Source of the DNA: Pantoea sp. Eser
GTDB lineage: Bacteria > Pseudomonadota > Gammaproteobacteria > Enterobacterales > Enterobacteriaceae
Length of the DNA: 64,000 nucleotides
Direction of reading: 5' to 3'
Assembly (NCBI GenBank): GCA_009830035.1
Contig: SZZY01000011.1
Location: 62,001-126,000 of the forward strand
Shown in pieces: positions 10,146 through 20,139 of this stretch. Within the stretch, counting starts at the first letter, position 1. Every line of letters starts with the position of its first letter. The translations under genes and the position numbers were made by a program. The notes beneath the pieces are model-generated. The model was given only the letters and a program-made list of their open reading frames with translations. It was not told where the DNA came from and did not search any database.

Positions 10146-10191
10146 AAAAAAGGGGGAGCCGCCCCGCCGGGAGTGGTCTCTCCCGACGGGG
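10146..10191 (-). promoter_or_regulatory. Attenuator-like leader (antiterminator/terminator pair)
   Basis: On the minus strand a 12-bp stem CCCCGTCGGGAG/CTCCCGGCGGGG (one G-U) is followed by CGGCT, CCCCC and six Ts. The GGGG closing the first stem can instead pair with the CCCC before the T-tract, giving a terminator. The two folds share bases 10162-10165. The ribosome site AGGAG follows directly. Confidence 0.6.
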
Positions 10192-10207
10192 TTAAAGTCA
10201 GTAATAC

Positions 10208-10558
10208 TTACAGCGCGTCAGTTTTTTCCGCGACCCGCTTCAGTTGGTACAGCTGAAATTCCGCCTCCGTAAACGCATTCCAGTCCTCATTGTTCAGCAC
10301 CCGCTCACCACCGGAGAGCAGCTGCAGCAGCAGGGAATCTAATGCGCCGCCACGCACCGGCGCCTTCAGTACCGGCTGAGGCGTGGTCAGCGTCGGCTGC
10401 TCAGGCAGTCCGAGATGTTTTTCAATCCAGCGTATCGGTAACGCCCAACTGCGACCTTCGTCAGAAGAATATATCCGGAAGCTGCCCGGACACAGGTTAT
10501 GCAGCAGTACCATCACTATACGCGCGAAAAAATCACAGGACTGATGTTGAAAATCCAT
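10208..10558 (-). CDS. Hypothetical protein, 116 aa
   Basis: The protein (MDFQHQSCDFFARIVMVLLHNLCPG...) starts directly after the stop of the upstream 98-residue gene with no leader between them, so the two are probably translated together. There is no recognised domain. The composition is plausible for a real protein. Confidence 0.5.
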   Translation of the reverse strand: MDFQHQSCDFFARIVMVLLHNLCPGSFRIYSSDEGRSWALPIRWIEKHLGLPEQPTLTTPQPVLKAPVRGGALDSLLLQLLSGGERVLNNEDWNAFTEAEFQLYQLKRVAEKTDAL

Positions 10559-10855
10559 CTACTGAATACTCAGCGTGTTGCGGTTGCGCTCCCGCTCAAT
10601 GGTCATGTTAACCGGCCAGAAACAGCCACCCATATCGCCACAGAACGCCATGACATCTGCAACCGGAAACAGATCAGCCGCGCGATTAAGCGACGGCAGA
10701 TAAGTATTCCCTGGACGCAGGCGCACCGGCAGTTGCCAGAAGGTCTCTGTTACGGCCAAGACAAAAGCATGCCAGTGACGCAACGGAACCGTGCTGACGT
10801 GCTCGATGGTGTAGACAACCGGCATGAAGGCCGGCGAAGAAGACAGGTTTCTCAT
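10559..10855 (-). CDS. Hypothetical protein, 98 aa
   Basis: The protein begins MRNLSSSPAFMPVVYTIEHVSTVPL with GGAGG upstream, behind the clearest leader of the series. Not recognised. It is followed without a gap by the 116-residue gene. Confidence 0.5.
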   Translation of the reverse strand: MRNLSSSPAFMPVVYTIEHVSTVPLRHWHAFVLAVTETFWQLPVRLRPGNTYLPSLNRAADLFPVADVMAFCGDMGGCFWPVNMTIERERNRNTLSIQ

Positions 10856-10874
10856 TGATAAATCCTCCGCGAAT

Positions 10875-10922
10875 AAAAAAAGGGGGATTTATCCCCCGGA
10901 CGGGAGTAAATCCCCGTCCGGG
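10875..10922 (-). promoter_or_regulatory. Attenuator-like leader, clearest example
   Basis: On the minus strand a perfect 10-bp stem CCCGGACGGG/CCCGTCCGGG (8-base loop) overlaps a perfect terminator GGGGGAT-AA-ATCCCCC with seven Ts. Bases 10895-10897 belong to both, so the folds exclude each other. GGAGG and the start codon follow. Confidence 0.65.
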
Positions 10923-10940
10923 TGTGTTCTGTCTGTCTGA

Positions 10941-11306
10941 TTACATCATTTCGAGGGCCGCGATAGCCTTGTCACCACAGGCCTCATCCTGCCCGCGGGT
11001 CACAGCCTGCTCCCGGAAAGGACTGTTAATTTCTTTACCGAGACGGTCCAGTGTGCAGAGAAGTTCTCTGGCAGTGGCAGGCAGCGGCGGAATATCACCC
11101 TCCCTGAGAAAACAGACAAACCAGCTATAGGCTGTGCCGGCGTTAACGATGGCATCTTCCAGATACGTCAGTTCATTGGGTTCATCCCGGTCCATATGAA
11201 GATCGAAACGCTGAAATGCCCTGATGCTCAGGAGTTCACTCTCAAGCAGGCAAAGCCAGCTGAGTGTGTCCAGTGGTGTTTTAAGCTTATAAACGTCTGC
11301 ATACAT
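10941..11306 (-). CDS. Hypothetical protein, 121 aa
   Basis: The start MYADVYKLKTPLDTLSW at 11306 is preferred over an upstream in-frame start, because GAGGATATACCC precedes it and the upstream start lies inside the leader hairpins. The protein is mostly helical and ends ...GDKAIAALEMM. Not recognised. Confidence 0.5.
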   Translation of the reverse strand: MYADVYKLKTPLDTLSWLCLLESELLSIRAFQRFDLHMDRDEPNELTYLEDAIVNAGTAYSWFVCFLREGDIPPLPATARELLCTLDRLGKEINSPFREQAVTRGQDEACGDKAIAALEMM

Positions 11307-11310
11307 GGGT

Positions 11311-11370
11311 ATATCCTCAGTTAAATAACGGGATACTCCCTCCGACGTAGAGATGTCCCCGTCAGGGTCC
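11311..11370 (-). promoter_or_regulatory. Leader hairpin, weaker member of the series
   Basis: On the minus strand CCCT-GACG...CGTC-GG-AGGG overlaps GGGA-GTA-TCCC followed by GTTATTT. The layout is the same as in the other leaders but the T-tract is poorer. Confidence 0.4.
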
Positions 11371-11402
11371 ACAACATTTGCTGGCTGAAAGTTATCAGCC
11401 GT

Positions 11403-11777
11403 TCAGTTCAGTGCATATGAATCAGACTGCTGATCAGATTCATATTCAGGATTAAAGCAGAGGCGTTGCAGCACAGCTAACGACAGTGGATCAGCGAAAT
11501 TCATGCCTGAAACGGCCACGCCATCCAGTATGTCGCCGGCCTTAACCCGGGAAGAATACACGTAATACTGACACCAGACACAGAGTTCGGGGTCAGCCGG
11601 ATCACAATCACCGAGTGGCGCGACAAAAACCTGTTCGCCACAGGAGACGTTATCCCAGAGGATTTCGGCCCGGATAAAAACGCCACTTACGGGGCTGTAG
11701 TGAGCGGGACATACATCTCGTCGGGCCTCAGAAATCGACAGAATACGAAAAGTGACATCGTGCCCTGCTTCAGTCAT
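11403..11777 (-). CDS. Hypothetical protein, 124 aa
   Basis: The start MTEAGHDVTFRILSISEARRD at 11777 overlaps the upstream stop as ATGA. The middle part (VSGVFIRAEILWDNVSCGEQVFVAPLGDCDPADPELCVWCQYYVYS) looks like a beta-rich plasmid protein. Not recognised. Confidence 0.5.
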   Translation of the reverse strand: MTEAGHDVTFRILSISEARRDVCPAHYSPVSGVFIRAEILWDNVSCGEQVFVAPLGDCDPADPELCVWCQYYVYSSRVKAGDILDGVAVSGMNFADPLSLAVLQRLCFNPEYESDQQSDSYALN

Positions 11778-12140
11778 GAGAAACACCTACGGAAAGAAAA
11801 CGATAGCGCAGGTGTGCCAGGTGCTGTGCCTGAAGGCAGGCATAAAAGGTATGCGTCTCGACGACCTGTTATTCCCTTCGGAAAGGAAACCGGCAGGCGG
11901 TGAAAAACATACTCGGCGCGGTGGCAGCCTGTACGGACGGTAAGAAAGACGTTAACGCCCTGGTCTTTGACAGAAGTGATATGCGCACGGACGGCATAAT
12001 TGCCCGAGCCGTTGACATACCAGCCGCTGTTGTGATGCAGATAAATGAAAGATTTTAATCTCCGGACAGCTGCGTCAGCAGACGGCTGAAATTGTATTAA
12101 GAAGGTGTTCAGGGAAAACCTCAGAAGAAATGACAGACAT
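11774..12140 (-). pseudogene. Hypothetical plasmid-type protein, frameshifted
   Basis: The start is MSVISSEVFPEHLLNTISAVC (12140), with TGGAGAAACAA upstream. The frame then stops, and a shifted frame continues KSFIYLHHNSGWYVNGSGNYAVRAHITSVKDQGVNVFLTVRTGC to 11774. One frameshift near 12080 breaks what was a single ~120-residue gene. It is the first gene of the minus-strand row below the structured repeat at 12229-12398. Its function is not known. Confidence 0.5.
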
Positions 12141-12152
12141 TTTGTTTCTCCA

Positions 12153-12205
12153 TAAAAAAGTGAGACACCTGCCCGACCAGGAAGTGTTTCCCGTCGGGGA
12201 GTCAG
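12153..12205 (-). promoter_or_regulatory. Leader hairpin + T-tract
   Basis: On the minus strand CCCGAC...GTCGGG encloses GGAA..TTCC. An alternative ACAC-TT-CCTG/CAGG-TGT stem leads to CTCAC and six Ts before the first gene of the row. Confidence 0.45.
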
Positions 12206-12228
12206 AAAAAATAACATTCTGACTGTCT

Positions 12229-12398
12229 GATAAGTTGAAATGACCTCAATCACTGTTCAGTGATATCCGTTTCCAGAGGTTAAACGGATCTACCACCCGA
12301 AGGCATCCTCTCTCAGGCCACGAGGATTTTTCGGTCACCCGAAGGGCTCCTCTCAGACTGCCAGAGCATTAGCTGGTTGCACGAAGCAACGGGTAAGC
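12229..12398. repeat. Structured repeat, copy A
   Basis: The core has the palindrome ATCACTG-TT-CAGTGAT (12249-12264) and directly after it the stem ATCCGTTT/AAACGGAT (12265-12289), then CACCCGAAGG, CTCTCAGACTGC and TTAGCTGG. The same blocks recur at 43549-43680 with one base change over the first ~43 bases. Copy A has an internal duplication of the CACCCGAAGG...CTCTCAG part. Both copies lie upstream of minus-strand gene rows. Confidence 0.7.
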
Positions 12399-12697
12399 CT
12401 GTTTATTTTCAGAGCAAATGGTGTGTATGTGAATTGATGAAGTGGTTTGTTGACCAGTGTTTTTTCGATTTAGCTAACGCTCGGCTGATAGTGACCCACA
12501 GCAGAACATCACCAAATCCAAAGGTCCACTTTGAGCGAGTAGCAGAGGGTACGTACCGTAATCAATAACTGGAGGTAATTAAAAAGGCAATTCCCCCCCA
12601 ACAAAGCATGCCACCGCCCGACGTCATTTCGGCCACAACCTCCTCGGTGATGAAAAAGGACCCGGTTCGAAGGTCCTCGCGGAGTGCTGTCAATCCT
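12399..12697. other. Non-coding gap between antirestriction row and defence module
   Basis: No convincing gene is seen. The composition shifts from the AT-richer tail of the repeat to a mixed segment with a C-run (12593-12600). This is a plausible junction between the backbone row and the inserted restriction-like module. Confidence 0.5.
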
Positions 12698-13936
12698 TTA
12701 TTCTCCGGACAATCCTGGCCTACGGCCAGGATTGTTTATACATTTTCGCTGCCCTATACCTTCCTTCGCCAGTTTCGCGGTCATGGGGTCATAGACATAC
12801 TCGATAATACTACCGTCTTTAATGCGTGCAACTGCCTCATCGATGACAAACAACGGAACAAGGAACCATTCTTCGGGCTGCACAGGATGGTCGAAACGAT
12901 CATTGATAGTGATGTTGAGCCGTGCGGGAGCGAACAGCCTGTGAAACAGGTTTTCCATCCTGGTGCGGTTGATGCCTGCAAGCTTGTATGAAGCTACCAC
13001 TTCGACTTTTGCCAACACGTAGGTGGAATCGTGTTCAGCATTGGCAATACGCGCCTCTACCTTGCCGCCGGTCACACCAATCTTGTGAATGACATCTCGA
13101 TGCTTGGACACATAAGGGTCATCAGATAGCGAGCGCAACACATAAATGGTGCCACTTTCTACATCGCTCTCTTCAAGAGAATCGCTGAACAAAGGTCCCA
13201 TGTCTGGGTCAGTAATTCGACGTGCTGTTTTGTCTTTGTACAAAGCACGAGCCAGTGAAAGCCGCAGCAGATTATTTTCCGTACCATTCGAGAAAATGAC
13301 ACGTAGCCGAGCATCCTTTTTCCCTTGTGGCGAGTGAAACTCTTCACCTTATTCAGCCACATACGCCGTCTGACCTTCAAGGATGAACCAATGGCCCACT
13401 TCAATCGTGGCGTACTGCCCGAAAGGCCTAGTGACTCTCAAACCTGAACTCAGATCACTGCGCACCTGATCTAATAGTGGTTTAAACGCCTCAAAATCCT
13501 CACATGGCTTGCGATCCGCAACCCCTTGAGCAGCACGCTTTTCGGCGCTGGAACGAACATGACGCAAGACTGTGATATCGTCCTCGCGGTTAACACCCTC
13601 CAGTTCGGCAGCCAAATCGTCAATGTCAATAATTTCGGCCTTTGACACCGCCACGGCTGTCCCCTCAGTCAATAAGCCCTGATGATCCAAAAGCTCAAGC
13701 AAAGCACGGCAGTATGAAAGTAAGCGGAGACGATCGAGCCGCATGGTATACAGGCGTTCGAAGATATCGCGATCTTCTGCATGTTGCGGGGCACGTCCAT
13801 GTTGCTTAGTGAAGCGCTGAATTTCCTCAAATCCAGCGATGACACGCTCCTCGCTGACTGGACGTCCTTTTTTCTTCTCAGGTGGAGCAAAGTCGGCAAG
13901 TTCTGTTGCTAAATCATCTAAATCAAAGTTACTCAT
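12698..13936 (-). pseudogene. GIY-YIG (T5orf172-like) nuclease-domain protein, in-frame stop
   Basis: This is one frame of ~412 codons with a single TAA at 13349-13351. The N-terminal ~195 residues (MSNFDLDDLATELADF..., RPVSEERVIAGFEEIQ) have no named fold. The C-terminal part has GTIYVLRS (GIY) and HKIGVTGG (YIG), an ARIANAE...FHRLF helix and EEWFLVP, as in T5orf172/MUG113-type GIY-YIG proteins. GGAGG precedes the ATG, which overlaps the helicase stop (ATGAGTAA). It is the third gene of the methyltransferase-helicase operon and probably the nuclease of that module (inference). Confidence 0.75.
12710..12740. terminator. Hairpin at the end of the GIY-YIG gene
   Basis: CAATCCTGGCC and GGCCAGGATTG form a perfect 11-bp stem with a 3-base loop. 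TTTATA follows on the plus strand; there is little T-tract on the minus strand. It may end transcription from either side. Confidence 0.5.
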
Positions 13937-15970
13937 AACGCCCCTCCGCCCTGAAACGCATAAACGCGGCTGCGCCTTCGGCAAGGCGCTCTTCCCAAGC
14001 ATCCGACGAAGTTGCCGATGGGAGCCGCCCACGCTCACGTTTGAATTCTGCCGCACGCCTAGCGATCAATTTGGCGCCTTCAGGGGTGATCGAGGTACGC
14101 TTGGCCGAGATGGCCGCCGCGACCGGCTTCAAGCTGTCTTCGCTCATCGTCTTGGCTAGGATGGTGTAGGCTTCGCCGAAAGGATTGATGCGACCGACAA
14201 GGTCTATGTCTAACTCGCGCACGTCTATAGCAAAGCGGCGGACACCGTCGATCAGGGCAGTATTTAACGACCTATCGTTCTCTCCTTCCGTGACAAACTG
14301 CTTGCCCTGCTGCGTTAAGTTGAGAGCGGTGCTGGCGTACAGCCTCCTGATCTTCAGCGTCAAGCTCTGGGTATTTTTCCTTGATGATCTTGCCCATACG
14401 AACCTGCGTCAATTCTTCAGGAATCAGCTCTTCGTCGAACAGACCTCTTTCGATGGTAGGTTTATCCTGCACGAAGGCCGCGATAACTTCGTTTAAGTCT
14501 TCCTGATAGATGCGCATAGCCTCTTTGCTCTTGGGCTCGGCAAGTCCCTTGATCTCGATTTGACGGGTACCTGTCAGCTCATTAATACCGAAATTGCAGC
14601 GTTCTGGGTCATACCCCCCGTCGCCATAGTCAAAGCCTGAGGTCGGGCCACTTTCTGGGTTCTTGGGCTTGAACTCGAAGCGCGGAGCCAGTACCTGCTC
14701 CATCAGCAGGCTTGCCGCGATGGCTTTTAAGGTATCGTTGACGGCTTCGGTGACTGCTTCCTCGACAGCATCGGGTTCGGCAATCAGGTTAGTAAATCTC
14801 GCACAGGTCTTACCCGGGGCGTCGCGAGTGGCCCGACCGATGATCTGCACGATCTCGGTTAAGCTGGCACGGTAGCCTACGGTTAGCGCATGTTCACACC
14901 ATATCCAGTCGAAACCCTCTTTCGCCATACCGAGTGCGATTATGATGTCCACATAGTCACGGTCTATCTTCGATTGCTGCTGCACGAAGACTTTCCTGGA
15001 TTTTGCCTTGGTTGGTTGGGTCCACAAGGTCAGCGATACGCAACATTCGGCCATCAAGGCATTTTACCATTTGAAAACCAGTCGCAGGGTCTATACCTTG
15101 CCAATCACCCAGCTCTCCTGGAATGTGCTCAACCTCCTTGATCTTATCCTTGGTGCTCTCACGCGAATTGACGTTGGGGATATGAATGATGGTCTTCTCG
15201 GCTGGATCGAGGACATTAAGGATGTCGTCGATGTAGGAGCCACTGTAAAAATAGTAACCAATGTCAAGCTTCTTAAGGTATTCGTAACCATTGAGCTGTT
15301 CGTAGTAGGTGTAGGTGACGGTATCGAATCTGGATTCATCCTCCGGGGCCAACACGGCCTCCGCATCTCCCCGAAAGTAGGAACCGGTCACATCAACGAT
15401 GTGCGTCTTGTCCCGCTCGATGAACTGTGCCAAATGCTGGCCGAGCTTGTTGTCCGGATTGGCTGACACATGGTGGAATTCATCTATGGCGTTCAGGCGG
15501 TCATCAAACGCTTCTACGCAGTAAGTATCCACCGCGAAGCGAAAGGTCGCGTGTGTGCAAACCAGCACCTTGTCGATACCGTTAAGAAAGGTTCCAAGTG
15601 ATTTAACTTTGCCGCCATTATCATTACCTAGTGCGTTGCACAGATTCCACTTAGGTTCGACATGCCAATCGGCCCAGAAACCATACCGCGACAGTGGTTC
15701 ATCATTGAAGCTCGCGCCGATTGATTTCTCCGGCACGACGATGGTGGCCTGATTGATCCCTTGGTTTTCGAGTTTGTCGAGTGCAACGAACATCAGCGCG
15801 CGACTCTTGCCCGAGGCGGGCGGTGACTTGAGGAGGAGATATTGCTCTCCTCGCTTCTCATAGGCACGCTCTTGCATGGGCCGCATCCCAAGGGCATTGG
15901 CCTTGGTCGAAGCGCCGTTACGTGCGTAGGTAACTGAAACGGAAGGTACTGACTTGATCTTAACGCTCAT
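13929..15970 (-). pseudogene. SF2 DEAD/DEAH-like helicase, two frameshifts
   Basis: The start MSVKIKSVPSVSV overlaps the methyltransferase stop as ATGA. Motifs in order are: SPPASGKSR (Walker A, near residue 50), VVPEKSIG, AIDEFHH (motif II), VDVTGSYFR (motif III) and, in the second frame, GFDWIWCEHALTVGYRASL and QIIGRATRDAPGK (motif VI). Frameshifts near 14980 and 14330 split it; the C-terminal 144 residues end at 13929. The reconstructed length is ~680 residues. A translocase of this kind between a methyltransferase and a nuclease fits a restriction system. Confidence 0.8.
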
Positions 15971-18757
15971 GTGTTGGCTCCCGATTTGCGCTTCTTGCCT
16001 CTGGCCGGTGCAGCTGAAGCGTTCATCTTCGTATAGAGGTCAAACAGCTTTTCCAGCCGCTCAGTGTCGTTCTTATAACCTACGGCCGATGTAGATTCGC
16101 TCTATCACTTCGTCGTTGCGATCATGGGCAGCACGCAGGTCAGCGGGCATATTAGCGGGGTCATATAACTCTGCGATAGTCGCAGGGAAATGATGCTCTC
16201 TCGCGAGCAGAATATTCTCTGCACAACGTATAAGGTCAGCTTTGTTTTTCTCCGTGAGCAATGGTACTGGAAAAGTATTCCAGCTGAGGGTATTGGAGTA
16301 GCGATAGTCAGTTTTGATGCGCCCGCAAACGTAGCCACCCATACCAAATGCAACTTAGAAGCGATAAGTGCCATATTCCAAAGCGGGGTGTCATAAAGAG
16401 CAAGGTTTGGAGCAATAACAATTGAACCGGCATCGAGATAACCACATGGTAGATACTCTCTGCGTTCGGAACTAACACTCGGAACAATAATGACTCGCTC
16501 ATTGCCGTCTTGCCGAACTTCACCAAATCTAAATGCAATATCAGCCAACTTTTGTGTCGTCGCCCTTGGACTATTTATTCTAGCCTTACGTGTGCTCTCA
16601 ATTCGGCCTGCAATCCAGGGATTTAGGATTGCCTTCTTTGCACTATCCTTATTTAGCCACAAGCAGACCCTAGGAGTTCCTGAGATGAATTCCTTCGCAC
16701 CCCAAGCCTTTCGGAAATAAGAAGCATCGACGCCATATTCATTAAATGCACGATTGAAATCGGAGATATCAAAAAGAAGTCCACCACCATCATTCGCCAT
16801 GGAACTAAAGTCCATTTCGCTTACGTCAGATTAAGGGGAAGCTTCGCTGAGCAACAATAGTGCTTTTCCCCGCGACAAGATGTGCATTGATTCAACTTCT
16901 TTAACAAGGGCATCCGTATTCTCACTTATAGAAAATATTTTCCTGGCCCCCGTAGCGTGATTCGAAATTCCTACCACAATAACGGTCACTCCCGCATTGT
17001 GGCTGGCAAGATTCGCCCATTTAAAGGAAGTATAAGCGAAGACGATTTCATGCTTGGCTGCGAAAATCAGGGACCGAAGTGTTTCGACCTGTCTACCTTG
17101 ACAGATTGAATTGGTGAAGACAAAAGCAGCAGACGAATTAGCCTGATTACCATAGTCGACAGCCTTCATAAACCATCAGGCTACATAGTCCAAAGATTTC
17201 CAGTTCTTAGTGCGCTTATCGAAGATGGCTTTTAGATCGTCTTTGTGGTCATCAGTCTGAGTTTGACTATCTTTGTATGGAGGGTTTCCGCAGATAGCAG
17301 ATATAAGTCTCTCCCCCTCATTATTCTCAAAGTCGATCTCTGCCTGATCTAGTGGAGAACCAAACAAATCATCACGATGTAACTTCACATCAGTTCCAGT
17401 CGGCGGACAAATTCTCAACCAGTCAAGCCGCAGCGCATTACCACAGGTGATCCAGTTTTCGTTGCGTAAAGGTAGAAACTCGGCCAGCGCCAGCTTTAGT
17501 CCTCGGTATAACACATCGCACTGGTACTCGGCGATGACCAGCGCAAGGCGAGCAATCTCCGCAGGGAAGTCACGTATTTCAATACCGCGAAATTTAGTAA
17601 GAGGGATGTCAGAAGCACGATCCGGCTCGCCGCGTCGCCGATTGATTTCCGCCTTGATGGCGCGCATTTCCTTATATGCAATTACTAAAAAGTTGCCCGA
17701 GCTGCATGCAGGGTCGAATACGCGGATGTGGGCCATGCGTTTACGCAGATTGAGTAGCATGCGCGAGTTATCGCCGGCCTCCTTCAGTTTTGCCCTCAGT
17801 TCGTCGAGGAAGAGCGGGTTAATTACCTTGAGAATATTGGGGACACTGGTATAATGCATTCCCAACTCACCGCGTTCTTCATCTTCGGCGATAGCCTGAA
17901 TCTCGAGCCGAAGATGTCAGGGTTAATCCTTGTCCAGTCAAGATTGCCAACGTGCAGCAGGTAAGAACGCGCGATGCGGCTAAAGCGCGGCACCTCGTCA
18001 CTACACGAGAACAAAGCACCATTAACGTAAGGAAACTCTGCAGCCCAGCGAGGAATACCGACATAAGCACGTTCATCCCGCGGGGTGTTCATAGTGCGAA
18101 ACAGCGTGGCAATGACATCGTGTATATTGGAAGCGTCGCGCTCACTCATCTGCCAATGGTGTCTGTAAAGCGCCCTTTGCCGATGAAGATATCGGTGTCT
18201 TCGGCAAAGAAGCAGAAAATTAGTCGCGCCACGAATTTGTTCATGCCGTGACGACGCCCCGCCGTACCCCATTCAGGATTGTATTTCAGCAGTTCGACGT
18301 ACAGACGGTTCAGACGGCTGGTAGCCCGAATATCGAAGGCGTTTTCGCTGATCTGGCGAACGGTGCTGATACCTGCCAGAGGCAGAAAGAAGCCAAAGTG
18401 ATCGGGAAAGTCTTTAAAGGCGCAAGCGATCGTCTGGCCGCTTGCGAGATCTTCGGCTTCGAAATCTTTGCCATCCGTTGCGAGGATGAATTTCACCTTG
18501 TCTTTAGCTGTCGCCGAACTGGCCTTCAGCGCTGCCAGCATTTGTGTCGCCTGCCCTGCTTCGCAGGCCAGAAGGTGGATGTTGCTGGTCTGGAGAACAC
18601 CGCCCAAGTCAGACTTATTCGAAGCCCCGGCACGCAGGCGTTTTATAGTCGTTGCCTTATTGCCAAAGGCCTCAAGGAAAGCATAAGGAAAATCTACGGG
18701 GTCAAATGGGTGTTCCGCAAGATCCGTGATAGCTTTTTCGATTACTACTGCGTTCAT
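15967..18757 (-). pseudogene. MmeI-like class I DNA methyltransferase, multiply broken
   Basis: The reconstructed protein is ~930 residues. The N-terminus is MNAVVIEKAITDLAEHPFDP. Then come FCFFAEDTDIF, YVNGALFS and LGMHYTSVPNILKVINPLF, the SAM motif FDPACSSGNFL (usually PACGSGNF, so one glycine is changed), the catalytic ICGNPPYKDS, a target-recognition region, and a tail DTERLEKLFDLYTKM ending by ATGA overlap with the helicase. In-frame stops lie at 17176 (TGA) and 16831 (TAA). Frameshifts lie near 18150, 17870, 16330 and 16070. This family modifies adenine-N6 and often combines modification with specificity. Confidence 0.8.
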
Positions 18758-18815
18758 TGGCTTAGAGCTCTCCATTGAAGCGTGGCTGCCTTGCTATTGT
18801 CCTTCTGCAGTAAAC

Positions 18816-19190
18816 TCATGTCTTGTCCTGCATTTTTTTGGCCATTTTTGACGTCAAGTTTAACAGAATAGAGCTAAGCCCTATAGCAGATTCAACCTGC
18901 CACAAGAGTGTTCCGCATAACACACTGTTGCAAGTTTCTGGTGAGAATTGTTGCTTCAAGAAAAGGCTTCGAACTAATATTAAAGCTTCATGGTACTTGG
19001 GGGCAACTGATCTCATGACATATGAGGTAGCTATACGCTGATTCCTTCCGTCAATGTTCATGACTATCTTGCAACATCTGACCTGCTCCCCGTCCGTCGA
19101 GCCAAATGAACCATCTGATACTAAATAACTGTGCCTAATACCGCTACACCTGCCATTTACTGGCATGTGGTAGCTGCGGAAAAGCAACAC
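18816..19190 (-). CDS. Hypothetical protein, up to 124 aa
   Basis: A minus-strand frame upstream of the methyltransferase has protein-like composition (NQRIATSYVMRSVAPKYHEALILVRSLFLKQQFSPETCNSVLC) and ends MAKKMQDKT, 58 bases before the methyltransferase start. No start with a good ribosome site is evident. It may be the first gene of the defence operon or a remnant. Confidence 0.3.
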   Translation of the reverse strand: MLLFRSYHMPVNGRCSGIRHSYLVSDGSFGSTDGEQVRCCKIVMNIDGRNQRIATSYVMRSVAPKYHEALILVRSLFLKQQFSPETCNSVLCGTLLWQVESAIGLSSILLNLTSKMAKKMQDKT

Positions 19191-19694
19191 ATCGCAAGCC
19201 TGATGTAGCGCAGTCTAGTTGAGAGAACAGCACCAGTCCCTTGTCACGCAAGGGTTAGCCAAACATGGAGCACCATTTCGAGCAGCTATTTAGTCTTGAA
19301 CAATCAATTCAGCACCACTCCCGGTTATATCTTTAGTGATGAACTGATTCTAGCTAACTAAAATAGGTGTGAAATGCTCGCCCTAACACACTGCGGACGG
19401 AAATGCGACCCCGAAGATCGGCTATAACTTATTAAAAATTAATTTTCTAATAAAATACACTGGCCGAAACTCTAAGAGTTTGCAGCATGAGCACCTGCTG
19501 CTCGCACAATTTGAGTATACCTATTAATTACCTTTCGATTCATTGACATATTGTAAGAATGTTACCATTCAAAAGATACGCAAATCGATGTGACTATTTA
19601 AATATTACCGCCGGAGGAAACTTATTCATATTTGGATATCTTCGTGTATCTAATAAGAAACAGGCCATAGGATAATGCTTTTTGTGTTTCCCGA
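19191..19694. other. AT-rich intergenic stretch, no gene seen
   Basis: About 500 bases with stops in all frames and low GC lie between the defence module and the IS3 remnant. A degenerate IS3 orfB start may extend a few dozen bases into it from the right. Nothing else is supportable. Confidence 0.5.
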
Positions 19695-19995
19695 TTAACG
19701 AGAACTATTCAGGGAGTCTGACATCAAGAATGTGGTAGCTTTTTTAGTATTTCATACTCAATTTCAATACGCCGTAGCTTTTTCTTCAGCTCACGTATTT
19801 CGGGCTGTTCCGGGGAATGGGAGGGGCTTTGGGCGTTTTCTCCTGTCGTTCATCAAGCAACTGTTTTATCCACAGCATCATGGTAAAAAGACCAACATCC
19901 ATAGTACTTGCCGCATTTGCAACGGTGTAGTTCTGGTCAAGGACCAGTTGAGCAGATTCGCGTTTAAACTCTGCGCTGAAATTCCTTCTTTTCAT
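19695..19995 (-). pseudogene. IS3-family transposase OrfA remnant
   Basis: The first part ([21 protein letters not shown]...) is the HTH start typical of IS3411-like OrfA. A frameshift near 19820 leads to [22 protein letters not shown], then a short A-run (normally the slippage site) and MSDSLNSSR, the standard OrfA end. OrfB is truncated after a few codons. It marks the left border of the aminosugar operon. Confidence 0.75.
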
Positions 19996-20139
19996 TAGGA
20001 CACCTGGATTGTTCTGAAATTAGCAGATCACCTCTGTTCAGGTAGACAAAATCAGTGTGCCACTACAGAGTTACACATAAACTCGGCTTCATCTTCAATA
20101 TGCGTAATGCTTAGGAGGTTACTGGCCTTGAGGTGCTTT

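Noticed and set aside
15008..15466. 152-residue plus-strand frame
   Set aside because: Antisense to the SF2 helicase and without a ribosome site or known domain.
12698..18757. BREX, DISARM or type III restriction assignment
   Set aside because: No PglZ, DUF1998, PLD or Res/Mod pair is present. The methyltransferase is MmeI-like and the third gene is GIY-YIG, so only a general description is justified.
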